From Candidatus Heimdallarchaeota archaeon (lineage in GTDB: Archaea > Asgardarchaeota > Heimdallarchaeia > Hodarchaeales > Hodarchaeaceae): 64,000 nucleotides of DNA. Of the stretch, positions 36,207 through 46,604 are shown in pieces. The first letter of the stretch is position 1. Every line of letters begins with the position of its first letter. The DNA lies in the NCBI GenBank assembly GCA_020353515.1, contig CP070695.1:1077584-1141583 (forward strand). Direction: 5' to 3'. The notes beneath the pieces were generated by a model, which saw only the letters and a program-made list of their open reading frames with translations, was not told where the DNA came from and searched no databases. The position numbers and the translations under genes are program-made.

Positions 36207-37406
36207 TTATTCTAAATCTGAGGGGAGAATGGGTTGAGTCAACAGTTGGGAGAAATCTCTTGGTGATGGTTTCTCTCCGAATTTCCGTCTTATCAATGCC
36301 TCTCCATAACTATATGTAAATATGTAGGGCGCCCACAACGGATTTCGAATAAACTTCATCCATTGGTGAAGTCGTTCTTTTGTATATGGAATATTTAGCT
36401 CACGACTACAATAATCAAAAATTTCATCGTCAGTCCATCCATCTACATGAGCGTAAATGGCTAGGTTACCCGATAGCTTGAATAACTCATTCATACATTT
36501 TACTCGCTTTACTAGCACCTCTAGTGTAGTATTGGAAGGATTTGGACGAAAATTCTCAATTTCGATCTCCATTCTACGTTGTTCATTAGGAAAAATCACA
36601 TCTAGCCCAGTATTCGCAATTCCTTCTGAAATGACTGCTTCTGGTGTGAGAATTAATAAAATTGCATGTTCAAATCGGTTTTTATCAGCGTAAAGAAGTT
36701 TTTCCTTAACACTATGTTCGGTGTGATGCCCTGGATACCCTTCATGAGCTGCAAAACCAAGGATTTGATCCCATTCTAACGGTAAATCAGTATTAACATC
36801 AATTCGCGATTTATATTTCCCAAGATACCAATTGTATGCAGACCATGGTTCATTCGTGACTATTTTGACTTCAACTCTTTCATTAATAGGCAGTAATTCG
36901 GAAAAGGTGGTTGAGGTTTTTTCTCGTGTAATAGATAAGGCTTTGAGCATAACAGTTTCAGCATTTTCAATGGAAATGGTTTTCAGTTTTCTCTCCGCTT
37001 CGATTCTCTCGATAAGACTTCCTTTCCCTCCGTACAACTCATCCAATTGTTCAACAGCTTCGATGAATAGTGAATCGTTAATTTTTTGGGGTTTGATATC
37101 AAATAGTCGTTGTACTTTCTCTAGATACGGAAACTCTTCTCCTGAGAGGATTTCTATTGTTGTTCTCATCGCGAATAACATTTTGCTAATAAATACTTGT
37201 CTTTTTTCATCAAATCCCTGTTCTGGTAGCGTTTTGATGAGCTTATTGACACCCTCAAGAAGATTCTGGGGAGATTTTTTTTCCTCCTGTTGTATTACTG
37301 ATGATAATTCCTCAGGCCCATAATATGAATCGACAAAACCGTCCAAATGCTTATTAATTCGTAAACCAAGAAGTAAATATTCCCGACTGAATTTAATAGT
37401 ATCCAT
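36207..37406 (-). CDS. DUF885-family putative zinc peptidase
   Basis: 399 residues from ATG 37406. The hallmark metal motif HEGYPGHH is at 221-228 with a downstream EGIANTG region offering a further Glu ligand. The flanking helical fold (LISKxxFAMRTT and similar) fits the DUF885/M32-like class of metallopeptidases, here shorter than bacterial secreted members and lacking a signal. It probably cleaves peptides in the cytosol. Confidence 0.8.
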   Translation of the reverse strand: MDTIKFSREYLLLGLRINKHLDGFVDSYYGPEELSSVIQQEEKKSPQNLLEGVNKLIKTLPEQGFDEKRQVFISKMLFAMRTTIEILSGEEFPYLEKVQRLFDIKPQKINDSLFIEAVEQLDELYGGKGSLIERIEAERKLKTISIENAETVMLKALSITREKTSTTFSELLPINERVEVKIVTNEPWSAYNWYLGKYKSRIDVNTDLPLEWDQILGFAAHEGYPGHHTEHSVKEKLLYADKNRFEHAILLILTPEAVISEGIANTGLDVIFPNEQRRMEIEIENFRPNPSNTTLEVLVKRVKCMNELFKLSGNLAIYAHVDGWTDDEIFDYCSRELNIPYTKERLHQWMKFIRNPLWAPYIFTYSYGEALIRRKFGEKPSPRDFSQLLTQPILPSDLE

Positions 37407-37565
37407 CTTTATTCACCAAAGATACGTTCTTTTTAGCAAGACAAGAATAGGGAAATAGCAATCTCGAAAACCATTTCACAACAGATACCTTCATAGTTTA
37501 ACAATTTTTTCTTGTCAATTTTTCGTATTAAAAAAGTGATGCCATAAATCATACGTGGATAGCTG

Positions 37566-40331
37566 ATGACAGTTCTCGAGAAAAACAATTCTGAATTATG
37601 GAATCGGTATCAATCTGCTCTAGAGAATTACCAGGAATTTCATGATAGAGAAGAGGTATTAACCGAATTTCGAACAATTGTAATCTCAAAAAATCCCCCT
37701 ATTGATCTTCTTACAAAAGTAGCCAGTCATTTTCTAAAATTCAAACAGGTCGAGGATGCAAAAAAGACATTTGGACGAATCTTGCAGATAGATGACACAC
37801 ATCGAGAGACATGGAAACAATTATCCTCTCTTTACTTTAAACTCAAAGATCCGAGAAAGGGAGAGTTCTGTCTTCAAAAGTATTATTCATTGGCAGGTGG
37901 TAATCCCCAACATCTTCAGAAAGCAACTCAATTACGATTAGCTAGTTCTGGTAGATTAAAATCGTTACCAACTAACCAAGAACTCGGCCTACAAACAGGT
38001 AAACTGATACAATCCTCGTCACCTAGAAGTATCATGAACCTTGCAGATTTTGAGAAATATTTTGAAATTTCAAGACGAACCCTCCCACTTACGATCAAGA
38101 AAATACTTCAATTTGCCCAACATCAAGTTGTGGATTACCGCATTTTCAATGAACAATCTGGAGCACTGGGTTCATCGCGGTTAGAAATCTTGCAGGATCA
38201 AAAATTAATCGAATTCCTGAGAAATAAAAAGATTAATAGGTTATATCAATTTCAAGAAGAGGCCATCAAAGCAATTCTCGATTCTCATGATGTGTGTATC
38301 ACTGCACCAACTGGAAATGGTAAAACTGAGGGTTTTCTACTCCCTGCGATACTTAAGATTAGGAAGAACAAAGGATATGGAGTTCAACTTCTTCTGGTCT
38401 ATCCAATGAAGGCCTTAGCGAAGGACCAATTACGAAAAATAGAAAATTATGCTAAGATTCTGAACCTAACCGTGAAAGTATTCGATGGTGATACCTCTCA
38501 TTATCAACGGAAGAAAATCTATGCAGATCCTCCTGAAATACTAATCACTAATCCTGATATCTTACATTATCATTTGGGGATTGGAAAAAATGCTAGTCGT
38601 TTTCAGGATCTGTTAGCGGGCCTTAAGATTGTCATCTTGGATGAGATTCACACTTATTCGGGAACCTTCGGGAGTAATATGTTTTTCATTGTGAAGCGAC
38701 TTGAAAGGGTGGTTAACCATAAGCTACAATTTATTGGGGCTTCTGCGACTGTTGCCAATGCTAGTAAATTTGTTTCCCGACTTTTAGACAGGCCAATCAA
38801 AGTTATTGAATGCAAGAATGGGAAACGAGGGAAACTGCACTTCTTAATTTTGGCTCCGTTTAGTGGAATGTCTACATTAGACAGTATGATAAACTTAGTA
38901 AATAGCATTATGGGTCTTGGAAAGATTCTTGTCTTTCAAGATTCACATAGAAGTGTAGAACTACTCTATCAAAAACTCGGTGGAAAAGTTCGGAAAGTGG
39001 GGATTCACAGAGCAGGATTGGAGAGAAAAATTCGTGAGCAGGTCGAAACGGATTTCCGAGATGGTGTCCTTGATTTACTGGTAGCCACCCCGACTCTCGA
39101 ACTAGGGATCGATATAGGAGATTTAGATATCGTTGTCACCCCTCCTATTGCGGTGAATAGAGCCATGCAACGAATTGGTCGGGCTGGACGGAAGGGCCAG
39201 GAATCCCTTGCGATCATTCTATTAAATTCAGAAGATCCTATTAGCCATTATTATCTCCAGTATCCAGAACGCTATTATCAGGATATTGAGGATGTCTTTT
39301 TCGATCCTGAGAACCCTAATGTAACGGAACATCAACTGTTATGTGCCTCTCTGGACAGTCCTCTTGATTTAAGTCAAGGTGATTTTCCTCGGTATGTAAC
39401 TACCCTGCGACAGCTGGTCAATGAGAGCTTCCTTAACCAGGTCAATGCCTCTGTTTTAATGCCTACTGAAGCAGGAATGGCAAAAGCACGAAAGTATTCC
39501 ATTCGTGGACAGACTCATGAAATTCAGATTAAGTGTGGTGGACGAAGGATTGGTAAGCGTGCAATGCCTCTTGCCATGCTTGAATTATACCCTGGTGCCT
39601 TGTATTATGCTGCAGGAACTCGGTATCGAGTAGCTAGTTTTCATTTCAATGGCATGAGAGGAACTGCTCACTTAGTTAAACCCAAAAGCAGTTGGGGGAC
39701 AACCTTTCCTCTCTCTGGATTTAAACCTGAGATTGTAGATATTCATAGAAATTATCATGCTTTTGGACTCGAAGTTGCGTATATAGAGGCTAAAGTTCTC
39801 CAGACCGTCTGGGGGTATACGCTTGAATCCCCAAATGGAACATCCCAGCATCGCCTCCGTGATCCCCTTTATTATTCGTCTCGCTCTAAAGGAATACTCT
39901 TTCGATCACCCATACTTCCGCTAGATACATTGGATCTAGATCGTAACACTCAAGTTGCCTCGCGTCATACTCTAGTTCATGTGATTTTACATGCCAGTCT
40001 TCCGTTTATTGGAGGACAATTACATGAAATTAGTGGGTTGGTACTCCTCCCTCAGGGATACATCTTATTGTTTGATAATGCAGCTGGTTCTGGGGTTTGT
40101 GCTATGCTTTGTGATCATTTACAGGAATTATTTTCCCGAGCATATGATATTCTAGGATGTGATTGTAAAGCTCCTGAGGGGTGTCCTAGATGCACTTTTC
40201 TCCCTCGTTGTAGTCATAATAATACGAAGCTCGATAAATTAGGAGCTCGTTCCTTGTTAAAAAGTATTCTGGATGAAGTAAAAGTTCCCTTGGGTGATGA
40301 TTACAATCACTTTGCCCAAACCCTTCACTGA
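37566..40331 (+). CDS. DEAD/H helicase with C-terminal DUF1998 (Hrq1/YprA-like)
   Basis: 921 residues. A TPR-like N-terminal region (1-110) precedes a superfamily 2 helicase: Walker A TGNGKT near 249-254, DEIH near 359-362, SATVAN, GLDIGDLD-type GIDIGDLD and QRIGRAGRKG near 535-544. The C-terminal DUF1998 domain has a Cys cluster (C865, C867, C873, C876, C882). RecQ4/Hrq1-like and YprA-like helicases of this layout unwind DNA in repair, and some act with nucleases in defence. It opens the repair-rich half of the window. TPR fusion is unusual. Confidence 0.9.
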   Translation: MTVLEKNNSELWNRYQSALENYQEFHDREEVLTEFRTIVISKNPPIDLLTKVASHFLKFKQVEDAKKTFGRILQIDDTHRETWKQLSSLYFKLKDPRKGEFCLQKYYSLAGGNPQHLQKATQLRLASSGRLKSLPTNQELGLQTGKLIQSSSPRSIMNLADFEKYFEISRRTLPLTIKKILQFAQHQVVDYRIFNEQSGALGSSRLEILQDQKLIEFLRNKKINRLYQFQEEAIKAILDSHDVCITAPTGNGKTEGFLLPAILKIRKNKGYGVQLLLVYPMKALAKDQLRKIENYAKILNLTVKVFDGDTSHYQRKKIYADPPEILITNPDILHYHLGIGKNASRFQDLLAGLKIVILDEIHTYSGTFGSNMFFIVKRLERVVNHKLQFIGASATVANASKFVSRLLDRPIKVIECKNGKRGKLHFLILAPFSGMSTLDSMINLVNSIMGLGKILVFQDSHRSVELLYQKLGGKVRKVGIHRAGLERKIREQVETDFRDGVLDLLVATPTLELGIDIGDLDIVVTPPIAVNRAMQRIGRAGRKGQESLAIILLNSEDPISHYYLQYPERYYQDIEDVFFDPENPNVTEHQLLCASLDSPLDLSQGDFPRYVTTLRQLVNESFLNQVNASVLMPTEAGMAKARKYSIRGQTHEIQIKCGGRRIGKRAMPLAMLELYPGALYYAAGTRYRVASFHFNGMRGTAHLVKPKSSWGTTFPLSGFKPEIVDIHRNYHAFGLEVAYIEAKVLQTVWGYTLESPNGTSQHRLRDPLYYSSRSKGILFRSPILPLDTLDLDRNTQVASRHTLVHVILHASLPFIGGQLHEISGLVLLPQGYILLFDNAAGSGVCAMLCDHLQELFSRAYDILGCDCKAPEGCPRCTFLPRCSHNNTKLDKLGARSLLKSILDEVKVPLGDDYNHFAQTLH

Positions 40332-40363
40332 TTTCAAGTATAAATACTGTTATCCAATATCAA

Positions 40364-41485
40364 ATGATGAGTCATAAAATGTTGAACCGAAGTATCTTGA
40401 CTGCTATCATTGGATTTCTTGTTGGTTGTTTGTTTTATTATATGGCAGATGCCAGTGTAGTCATCGTCTTAATCATGGGTTGTTCGGGGTACTTTGTTGG
40501 CCTCATTTTAGACAACGCAGACATCAAACATCAACTCGATACTTTCCATTTTTCCAATCTATCAACTCAAGAGATCTTTCAATCAGCTGATATTCCAGAG
40601 GCTCTCATATTTTATTCACCAAAAGAGAACCTTACTACTGTTTCAATTGATTTTCAAGTAGACACGAAACCCCAAACATTTCGCCTTTCTGTCTTAAAAA
40701 ATCTTCAAGAACATCAATTTCGGATATTAGAAGATTCTAGCAAAACAATGTTTAGTCTTACCCTCGATTATCCAGAATGCAATTATCCCAAGATATTGTC
40801 TTCCCCCAATCAAAAAGAGAAATTCCATTATGATATCAAGGAACATAGCTTGGACTTCCAAAATGCGATTCAAAAGATTATCCCAGGGTTAGTTCTTTCT
40901 AAAATTTCTCATACTAGTCCATTTGGAGATGTACAAATTCAGACTTTTCTTGAAACATCTCCAAACCCTTCACAATTTCCACCTCCGGCTTCCCCTTCAT
41001 TTGACAGACTGACCAGATATGATAGAGGAATTAGTCATACTAGTCTAAATGGTGCCTCTGAGGAGAATCAAGAAATTAATGAGTCCCAAATCATGGAGGA
41101 TTTGTTACCAGGGTTATCTTCTGAAATAAAAATTCCTGATCTTTCTCCAGAAGAAGTTCAGCATCTAAAAGGTTCTAATCAGCGCCAATTGGAAGTGTTC
41201 TTGAATGACAATATTGAAGTTATAAAGGAGGAGTCCTTGGAAGAAAGGCTAGCTAGCAACGAGTCTGAAACGACTGATAATATTGAAATTGATTTCTCGA
41301 AAGTTGATCAACCTGTGAATGATAGTACAAAAGAAGATTTCAATCAGGTTATCGCTAATCGAATTGAAGAAAGAACCAGAATAACCCTTAACAAAGAGAC
41401 ACCTGATCTAGAACTCCAAAAAGAACGGGAAGAAATCAAAAAAAATATTTCTGAAGAAATTAACACAGAAAGATCGCCTTTTTGA
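40364..41485 (+). CDS. Membrane protein with long acidic tail
   Basis: 373 residues. Two N-terminal membrane helices (ILTAIIGFLVGCLFYYM and VVIVLIMGCSGYFVGLI) are followed by a mixed alpha/beta region to about 215 and a disordered, Glu-rich C-terminus. The family is unknown. It lies 32 bases after the helicase gene and is likely co-transcribed, which might attach the helicase to the membrane; this is speculation. Confidence 0.6.
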   Translation: MMSHKMLNRSILTAIIGFLVGCLFYYMADASVVIVLIMGCSGYFVGLILDNADIKHQLDTFHFSNLSTQEIFQSADIPEALIFYSPKENLTTVSIDFQVDTKPQTFRLSVLKNLQEHQFRILEDSSKTMFSLTLDYPECNYPKILSSPNQKEKFHYDIKEHSLDFQNAIQKIIPGLVLSKISHTSPFGDVQIQTFLETSPNPSQFPPPASPSFDRLTRYDRGISHTSLNGASEENQEINESQIMEDLLPGLSSEIKIPDLSPEEVQHLKGSNQRQLEVFLNDNIEVIKEESLEERLASNESETTDNIEIDFSKVDQPVNDSTKEDFNQVIANRIEERTRITLNKETPDLELQKEREEIKKNISEEINTERSPF

Positions 41486-41515
41486 TACTATGTAGAGACG
41501 GGGTAGGAAAAATGA

Positions 41516-42034
41516 TCATTTTACTGAGAAGGTATTGCAAAATAAACATCTTGGTCTGTTGTCAGTGAAAAAAACGAATCGAGTACAATTATGACAACGA
41601 ATAGTTATTTGAGAATCTTTTAGATCTGCTTTATTTGAGAGATTTTCTTGTAACTCTGGAAATATTAGGAAGAAAAAGGCTCGTTTTTTTGTGGGAGGCA
41701 AATGAAGTCGTGCCAGATGAAATAACGCATGATATTTTTTATCTAATTTAAGTAGGCATTCGATAACCATTTTGTTAATGAAATTGTCAGTGGTAGGAAT
41801 TAGCTCTTGGAGATAGGTTAAGGATTTGTAATAGTTCTTCGTCTCAAAATAAAGCCATGCAAGTTTTCGTTGCACTTGCTGTCGTACACTCGGAGCGTTT
41901 CGATAAAGGTAATGGAGCTTGCTTGCTGCTTCATTCCAGCGACCTGTTTGGATAAGCTCGTCAATCTTGTTGAAAATTTCCGCTTTTCTTTTTTCTGTTT
42001 CAGAACATACTCTTGTTTTAATTGGACGAGGCAT
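41516..42034 (-). CDS. TPR-like protein with C-terminal zinc ribbon
   Basis: 172 residues. Helical hairpins (WNEAASKLHYLYRNAP, NYYKSLTYLQEL, KYHALFHLARLHLP) look like TPR units. The end carries a zinc ribbon, CHNC then CLFC with 16 residues between. It probably binds protein or nucleic acid. It lies 4 bases after the PD-(D/E)XK-like gene in one operon. Confidence 0.65.
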   Translation of the reverse strand: MPRPIKTRVCSETEKRKAEIFNKIDELIQTGRWNEAASKLHYLYRNAPSVRQQVQRKLAWLYFETKNYYKSLTYLQELIPTTDNFINKMVIECLLKLDKKYHALFHLARLHLPPTKKRAFFFLIFPELQENLSNKADLKDSQITIRCHNCTRFVFFTDNRPRCLFCNTFSVK

Positions 42035-42038
42035 CGAG

Positions 42039-42545
42039 CTAATCTCGGTCTTTTCGTGATCTTTTCCATAGAGGAACAGAGGAAAAACGGATTCGGTACC
42101 GCTTATTCATCATACGGAGTATATCTTTCCGAACTTCTGGTACTAAAGATTGTTGCTTTGCACTAAGACGCTTTCTTAAGGCTCCCTCTTTTGAAATTGT
42201 AATGATTCCCAGCCCTGTTTCCTCAGCCCATGACACTTGTTGTCGTTTTGTTTCTGAGGGGAGTGAGTCGAATGCCTCATCAGGACATACTAAATAACAG
42301 TAATCGCAAAAATTACAATACATTGCGGGATGTTTTACATGTAATTCTGTTTCTGCTTCAAAAAAATAAATTGAACTATCAAGCTGATTAATTGCTGCTA
42401 GATCAATCCTTAATTGATCTTGTTTAATCATTTTTTGGAGATCTAAATGCTTTGAAGTGATCGTTAACTCAGGATAGGTCTGAAACTTAAGCTTGTCTAC
42501 TATTACATCATTAAGATGATTGACTAATTCTGCCTCGGATTGCAT
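42039..42545 (-). CDS. PD-(D/E)XK-fold (MmcB-like) protein with altered active site
   Basis: 168 residues. The layout RIDLAAI (D48), YFFEAETEL (E63-A-E65), a Cys-containing helix YCNFCDYCYLVCP and WAEETGLGIITI resembles MmcB-type restriction-fold nucleases, in which D...ExK binds metal. Here the Lys is Glu (EAE), so catalysis is doubtful. Three to four closely spaced Cys (77, 80, 83, 87) could bind Zn. It is first gene of a two-gene operon with the TPR/zinc-ribbon gene. Confidence 0.6.
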   Translation of the reverse strand: MQSEAELVNHLNDVIVDKLKFQTYPELTITSKHLDLQKMIKQDQLRIDLAAINQLDSSIYFFEAETELHVKHPAMYCNFCDYCYLVCPDEAFDSLPSETKRQQVSWAEETGLGIITISKEGALRKRLSAKQQSLVPEVRKDILRMMNKRYRIRFSSVPLWKRSRKDRD

Positions 42546-42685
42546 ACTGACTCAATAATTATTTGGTTTTGATCTATTTATATTCGAAAAAAACGATCAC
42601 AAAGCTGGACTGGACTTTTCGGATTTTTAAGCCTCACAAGGAATACCTAGATAGATGATAACAATTATTCATTGGTGAGATAATT

Positions 42686-42961
42686 TTGACGAGCGATCCT
42701 GAAATTCCAGTCTTTAATTCTCCCTTTTTGGATGAAGTATTTTTCAACAGCCCTTTATGTCAAATTTGTGAGTATGCGAGTTTATTTGGCGGAGTTTGTT
42801 CACTTCTTCTGAATCGACGGATTCCTGTGAATTTTACTGTGAAACAATCGCAAATTGTGAGCTGTTCCGCGCATCGTAATTGGTTGCAAACTTTGGATGG
42901 TGAGGATTCTTCATTTTGGGAGGAACTGGGTGAAAACCAAACTCATCATGATCCAGGATAG
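42686..42961 (+). CDS. Small four-Cys protein upstream of the Hef-like gene
   Basis: 91 residues from TTG, with GGTGAG six bases upstream. Cysteines at 25, 28, 38 and 60 (CQIC, then x9-C and x21-C) suit a zinc or Fe-S site. It ends 5 bases before the Hef-like gene, so the two are expected to be co-expressed and may form a complex. The family is unknown. Confidence 0.6.
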   Translation: MTSDPEIPVFNSPFLDEVFFNSPLCQICEYASLFGGVCSLLLNRRIPVNFTVKQSQIVSCSAHRNWLQTLDGEDSSFWEELGENQTHHDPG

Positions 42962-42966
42962 GTTAT

Positions 42967-44874
42967 ATGATGACAACCATGGAAGTATCTCCTCCCTCTG
43001 ACAAACTAAAATTTGATCCATCCTTACAAGAACAACTTCTTCTTCCAAAGGTTCACGATCATAATTTACTAGTAATTTACTCATCAGAGGAAGCTTTAAT
43101 TCGGATTCAATCTCTTATCATCCTTTTTTATCTAACCCAATCTGATCCCCAACCATCAAGAATACTTATTTTAACTAAGAAGAATCAGCAACAGAAGTTT
43201 CAAACGATACTAAAAGCTCATTTAACTCAACTTTCAACCATTCTCAACGGAACTATCCTCCCTTATGCCCGAAAGTTCGATTATAATAGGTTTCGAGTAA
43301 TCTTTTCTACAGCAAGAACGACAAAGAACGATTTGATAGAGGGTTTCTTTCCACATGATCATTTTTCTCTCATTATCGTGAATCATGCTGAAGGAGGCTC
43401 ATCATCCAGTTCTCTAAGATATCTTGTCAATCATTTGACCAACTTTCGAGTTGTTGGGTTTACTCAGGTGACTAATTCAGACCGATTAAGAAGTGTTTGT
43501 AAAAATCTACACTTTCAGGAGGTAGTTCAGTTAGAAGAACCTGTTACACACCTGGAAAAATCACATATCCAACACTACTCTATTCCATTACCTCAAGAGT
43601 ATTTTTTCATACTGGAAATCTTAGATCAGATCAAGTCTCATGAATTGGATGAACTGGAAAAACTTGGATTTGATGTTTCATCTAGAAGTGCTTATCGTGA
43701 GATTACAGCAATTCATGAAAGTCTTAAAAAAGACAATAATCCGAAAGCACTCATCCGTGTAAGTAATTTACTCAGGATTATGGTTCTACAGAAGATTGTG
43801 ATTTCCCAGGGCTTTCTAGCAGTTCAAAATTATTTTAAAGCTCTTCAATCTCGTGTTGAACAGGAACAAGACTTTCCAGGAAAGCGGACCATTTTTGAGT
43901 TCCTAACTGACATGAAAATTCTGAAGCTTCGCGAATTCATCAGCATACATAAGGATCTGCAACATCCAAAGGTGCAAATGCTTCTCAAACTTATCTCCCA
44001 ATATAAAACAGGAATTTCTATAGTTAGTCATAACTACCATAATTCTGCTTTTTTAAAGGATTATTTAGGTCAGCAAGGGTTTTCAGTTATCCAAATAGAG
44101 GAACCCATCAGTTCTTTGACTGATCTTAACCTTCAACGCGCCCTTTTACCATTTACTGAAAAGAAAGTGAGTATCTGTATAACTAATACTGTTCATGAAC
44201 TAATAGCTCGTAATGCTCTGGTAATTATCGCTTACGATGTTAATGCAGGCATTGTTGAGTCCCTTAATAGTATAGATGTTGATATCCCCAGAGTCTTCTT
44301 ATTAGCAAAGCAAACAAATGAGGAGGCACGGTTTTTTTACTTAAAAAGATTAGGATCACGACCTCTTCATCAGATTGAGAAATTAGATTCCATAAATGAG
44401 AGTTTACCTTCTAATTCGAGAAGTCAAACGAGAAACAAGGATGATGGTGACTCCCCCAAGATAGAGAAACATGATTCCCCTTCATTAGTTTTCAACTCTT
44501 CTTTATTCGAGGTTGGGATTCCATATCTCTTTTCCAAAAAGAATTACACTATCCAGTCTAGTAATGAAATTTCCTTTCCTGGCTTCATTCTTGGTAAAAA
44601 AGTCTGTTTTCTGATTCTCCTTCCAGATAGTGTTGATTTTTTTCTATCTGCAAAACCTTCTCAACTCTTTAGCATGCTAATAAATGAATTTACCCAGATT
44701 CATTTAATTTTCTTCTCTCACAGCTTTACTAATCTCAGTTTTGACTACCAATGTGAACTCCTTCATACAGCAAATCGACATAATGTATGGATTTCATTTT
44801 TAACCAAGGAGGAAGATCTTTCAAAGTTGGTTAAACGAGTACTTACCAATTCTATCTATGAAGGTTTATCATAA
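42967..44874 (+). CDS. Hef/XPF-family protein with degenerate helicase and nuclease domains
   Basis: 635 residues. The order of elements follows archaeal Hef: helicase lobe 1 (34-190), a helical thumb-like insertion (about 205-345; LPQEYFFILEIL, LRIMVLQKIVISQGFLAVQNYF, KDLQHPKVQMLLKLI), lobe 2 (349-460) and, after a disordered linker (470-505), an XPF/ERCC4-like region (507-625). Yet Walker A is replaced by IYSSEEAL, DEAH by NHAE at 139-142, motif VI (QRxGRxGR) is deleted, and the GDx...ERKxxxD nuclease signature is not seen. The C-terminal HhH domain is missing. It is probably a non-catalytic scaffold or DNA-binding partner, as FAAP24 or EME1 are for active XPF-family enzymes. Confidence 0.72.
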   Translation: MMTTMEVSPPSDKLKFDPSLQEQLLLPKVHDHNLLVIYSSEEALIRIQSLIILFYLTQSDPQPSRILILTKKNQQQKFQTILKAHLTQLSTILNGTILPYARKFDYNRFRVIFSTARTTKNDLIEGFFPHDHFSLIIVNHAEGGSSSSSLRYLVNHLTNFRVVGFTQVTNSDRLRSVCKNLHFQEVVQLEEPVTHLEKSHIQHYSIPLPQEYFFILEILDQIKSHELDELEKLGFDVSSRSAYREITAIHESLKKDNNPKALIRVSNLLRIMVLQKIVISQGFLAVQNYFKALQSRVEQEQDFPGKRTIFEFLTDMKILKLREFISIHKDLQHPKVQMLLKLISQYKTGISIVSHNYHNSAFLKDYLGQQGFSVIQIEEPISSLTDLNLQRALLPFTEKKVSICITNTVHELIARNALVIIAYDVNAGIVESLNSIDVDIPRVFLLAKQTNEEARFFYLKRLGSRPLHQIEKLDSINESLPSNSRSQTRNKDDGDSPKIEKHDSPSLVFNSSLFEVGIPYLFSKKNYTIQSSNEISFPGFILGKKVCFLILLPDSVDFFLSAKPSQLFSMLINEFTQIHLIFFSHSFTNLSFDYQCELLHTANRHNVWISFLTKEEDLSKLVKRVLTNSIYEGLS

Positions 44875-45063
44875 CCGTAATGTCTTCTCTTTCGACCAAT
44901 GCATGCGAAGGATGTTCTCTCTAAGGTTCAGACGAAGGAAGAATATTCTAAAATGAAGAAAATACTGACCTGATTATCAAGTATGCCCAGAATTCTTTTT
45001 CATAACACTTATTAGAACCAGTTTTTTCAATAGTTCATACATTTCAATAGAGGGTAGCTTTCA

Positions 45064-46590
45064 ATGAATAAAAGGAAATATTCTTTTTTGTTATTAATTG
45101 GATTTTTCATTGTTTCAATATATTCTAGAAATCATAATATGAACATTTCAATTATTCAAGAACCAAAACCCTACGAAAAGAAGAATGTAATTGTATCCTT
45201 TCAATTAGAACCTCATAATCCGATTTTAATCGATGGAAATGCTGATTTTATCGAGAAAGCAGCATTAGAAGGCTGGGATCTAGGTGGTACACAAGATGGG
45301 ACCGCTTCCAAACCGTACATAATTTCTGATCTTTCTATTACGGGTTCTTCAGATCAGGATCTTATTAGTATTTCTAATAGCGATGTGTACTTTAAAATCC
45401 TAAATAATACTATTTCAGGGGGAGATAACGGAATCAGTTTATACAATACTAGCAATTGCAATATTGAATCATCATTTCCGAGAGAGGTCCCCTTTTGGTA
45501 CGGATGAGTTTTCAGACTTTTATTCTTCTCATATTACTCTACCTCCTAGTACCAAGTACTGCGTCCATGAGAAGTGATGTTGAGGGGGATCTTTCTCTCT
45601 TAGATCACCCCTCTATAACTAAAAATCCAAGAATACCAGTTTGTTCCTCAACTATCAGTCAAAATCAGCCTCATTCACCTATTAAGATAGTCAATAACTC
45701 CGATTTTGGGAATCAAGCAGCTGAGGATCAGTCCAGACGCAAATGGAGATCTTACTGTTGATATTGCTTATTCTATTGCTGGGGGCGCAAATAACTTGGA
45801 TCAATCCCCCTCTACTACACGAAATCATCTTGTACTGGGTGTTTTACTCAATCCTAGGATAGGAGAAATCCTATCGGGCGAGGTAACAGTTCAATGGATC
45901 GCGATTGATTTACTTGAACATAATATCACGTATTCTGTCTCTTACTCTCCTGATAGAGGAAAAAACTGGATTTTACTAGAAACAGGATTGAGAAATCCCT
46001 TCTATACATGGGATACAACGACTGTAGATGATGGTGCTCAATATCTTATTCAAATAATAGCGTATTGTAGTGAAGGAGCGAGGTGTGTCTTTTCTTCTGA
46101 TATTCCCTTTACTATTGACAACTTACGTCATATCCATCATTTCTCCATATCTACACCTGGAAATGGAGATGTTATTAGAGGAACAATTAATATTTTATGG
46201 ACGGGAGAGGATGTTTTTGGTCATTTGGTGACTTTTAACGTCTCATTATCATCTAATAAAGGCGTAACTTGGATCGACATAGGAACAACCACGGAATTGT
46301 CGTGGCTTTGGGATAGTACTACCGTACCAGACGGGGATCGGTATGTGATTCAGGTCACGGCTCTCTGTAGTGAGGGGTCATGGTGTACGCCCTCTAGAGT
46401 TGCTTTTTCCATAGCAAATTGGCCTGACTGGAAGCTATCTAACACTCTCACCTCTCCATCTCTCACTAGCTTTGATCAAGCTGCTCCCCTTCTTAACACA
46501 ATACCACTTATCCAGCTTCTAGAGTTCGGTAGTGTTTTGTTCTTCGTTCTCACTCTTGTGATTGTAGTCCGATGTCAGCAATCAAAGTAA
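45064..46590 (+). pseudogene. Broken NosD-type beta-helix / Ig-like surface protein
   Basis: Three frames appear to be pieces of one surface gene, or of two fused ones. 45064-45507 has a ribosome site GAGGGTAG, a signal peptide and the start of a beta-helix (KPYIISDLSITGSS, NGISLYNTSNCNI). 45504-45761, in another frame, begins with a signal-like segment (TFILLILLYLLVPSTA). 45706-46590, in the first frame again, starts with the usual beta-helix end (PDANGDLTVDIAYSIAGGAN) and holds two 90-residue Ig-like repeats and a membrane anchor. A shift near 45740 would join the last two. Confidence 0.6.
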
Positions 46591-46604
46591 CGAAGAGATA
46601 ATCT

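Noticed and set aside
44900..44975. 24-codon helical frame starting ATGCATGCG
   Set aside because: No ribosome site and too short to judge.
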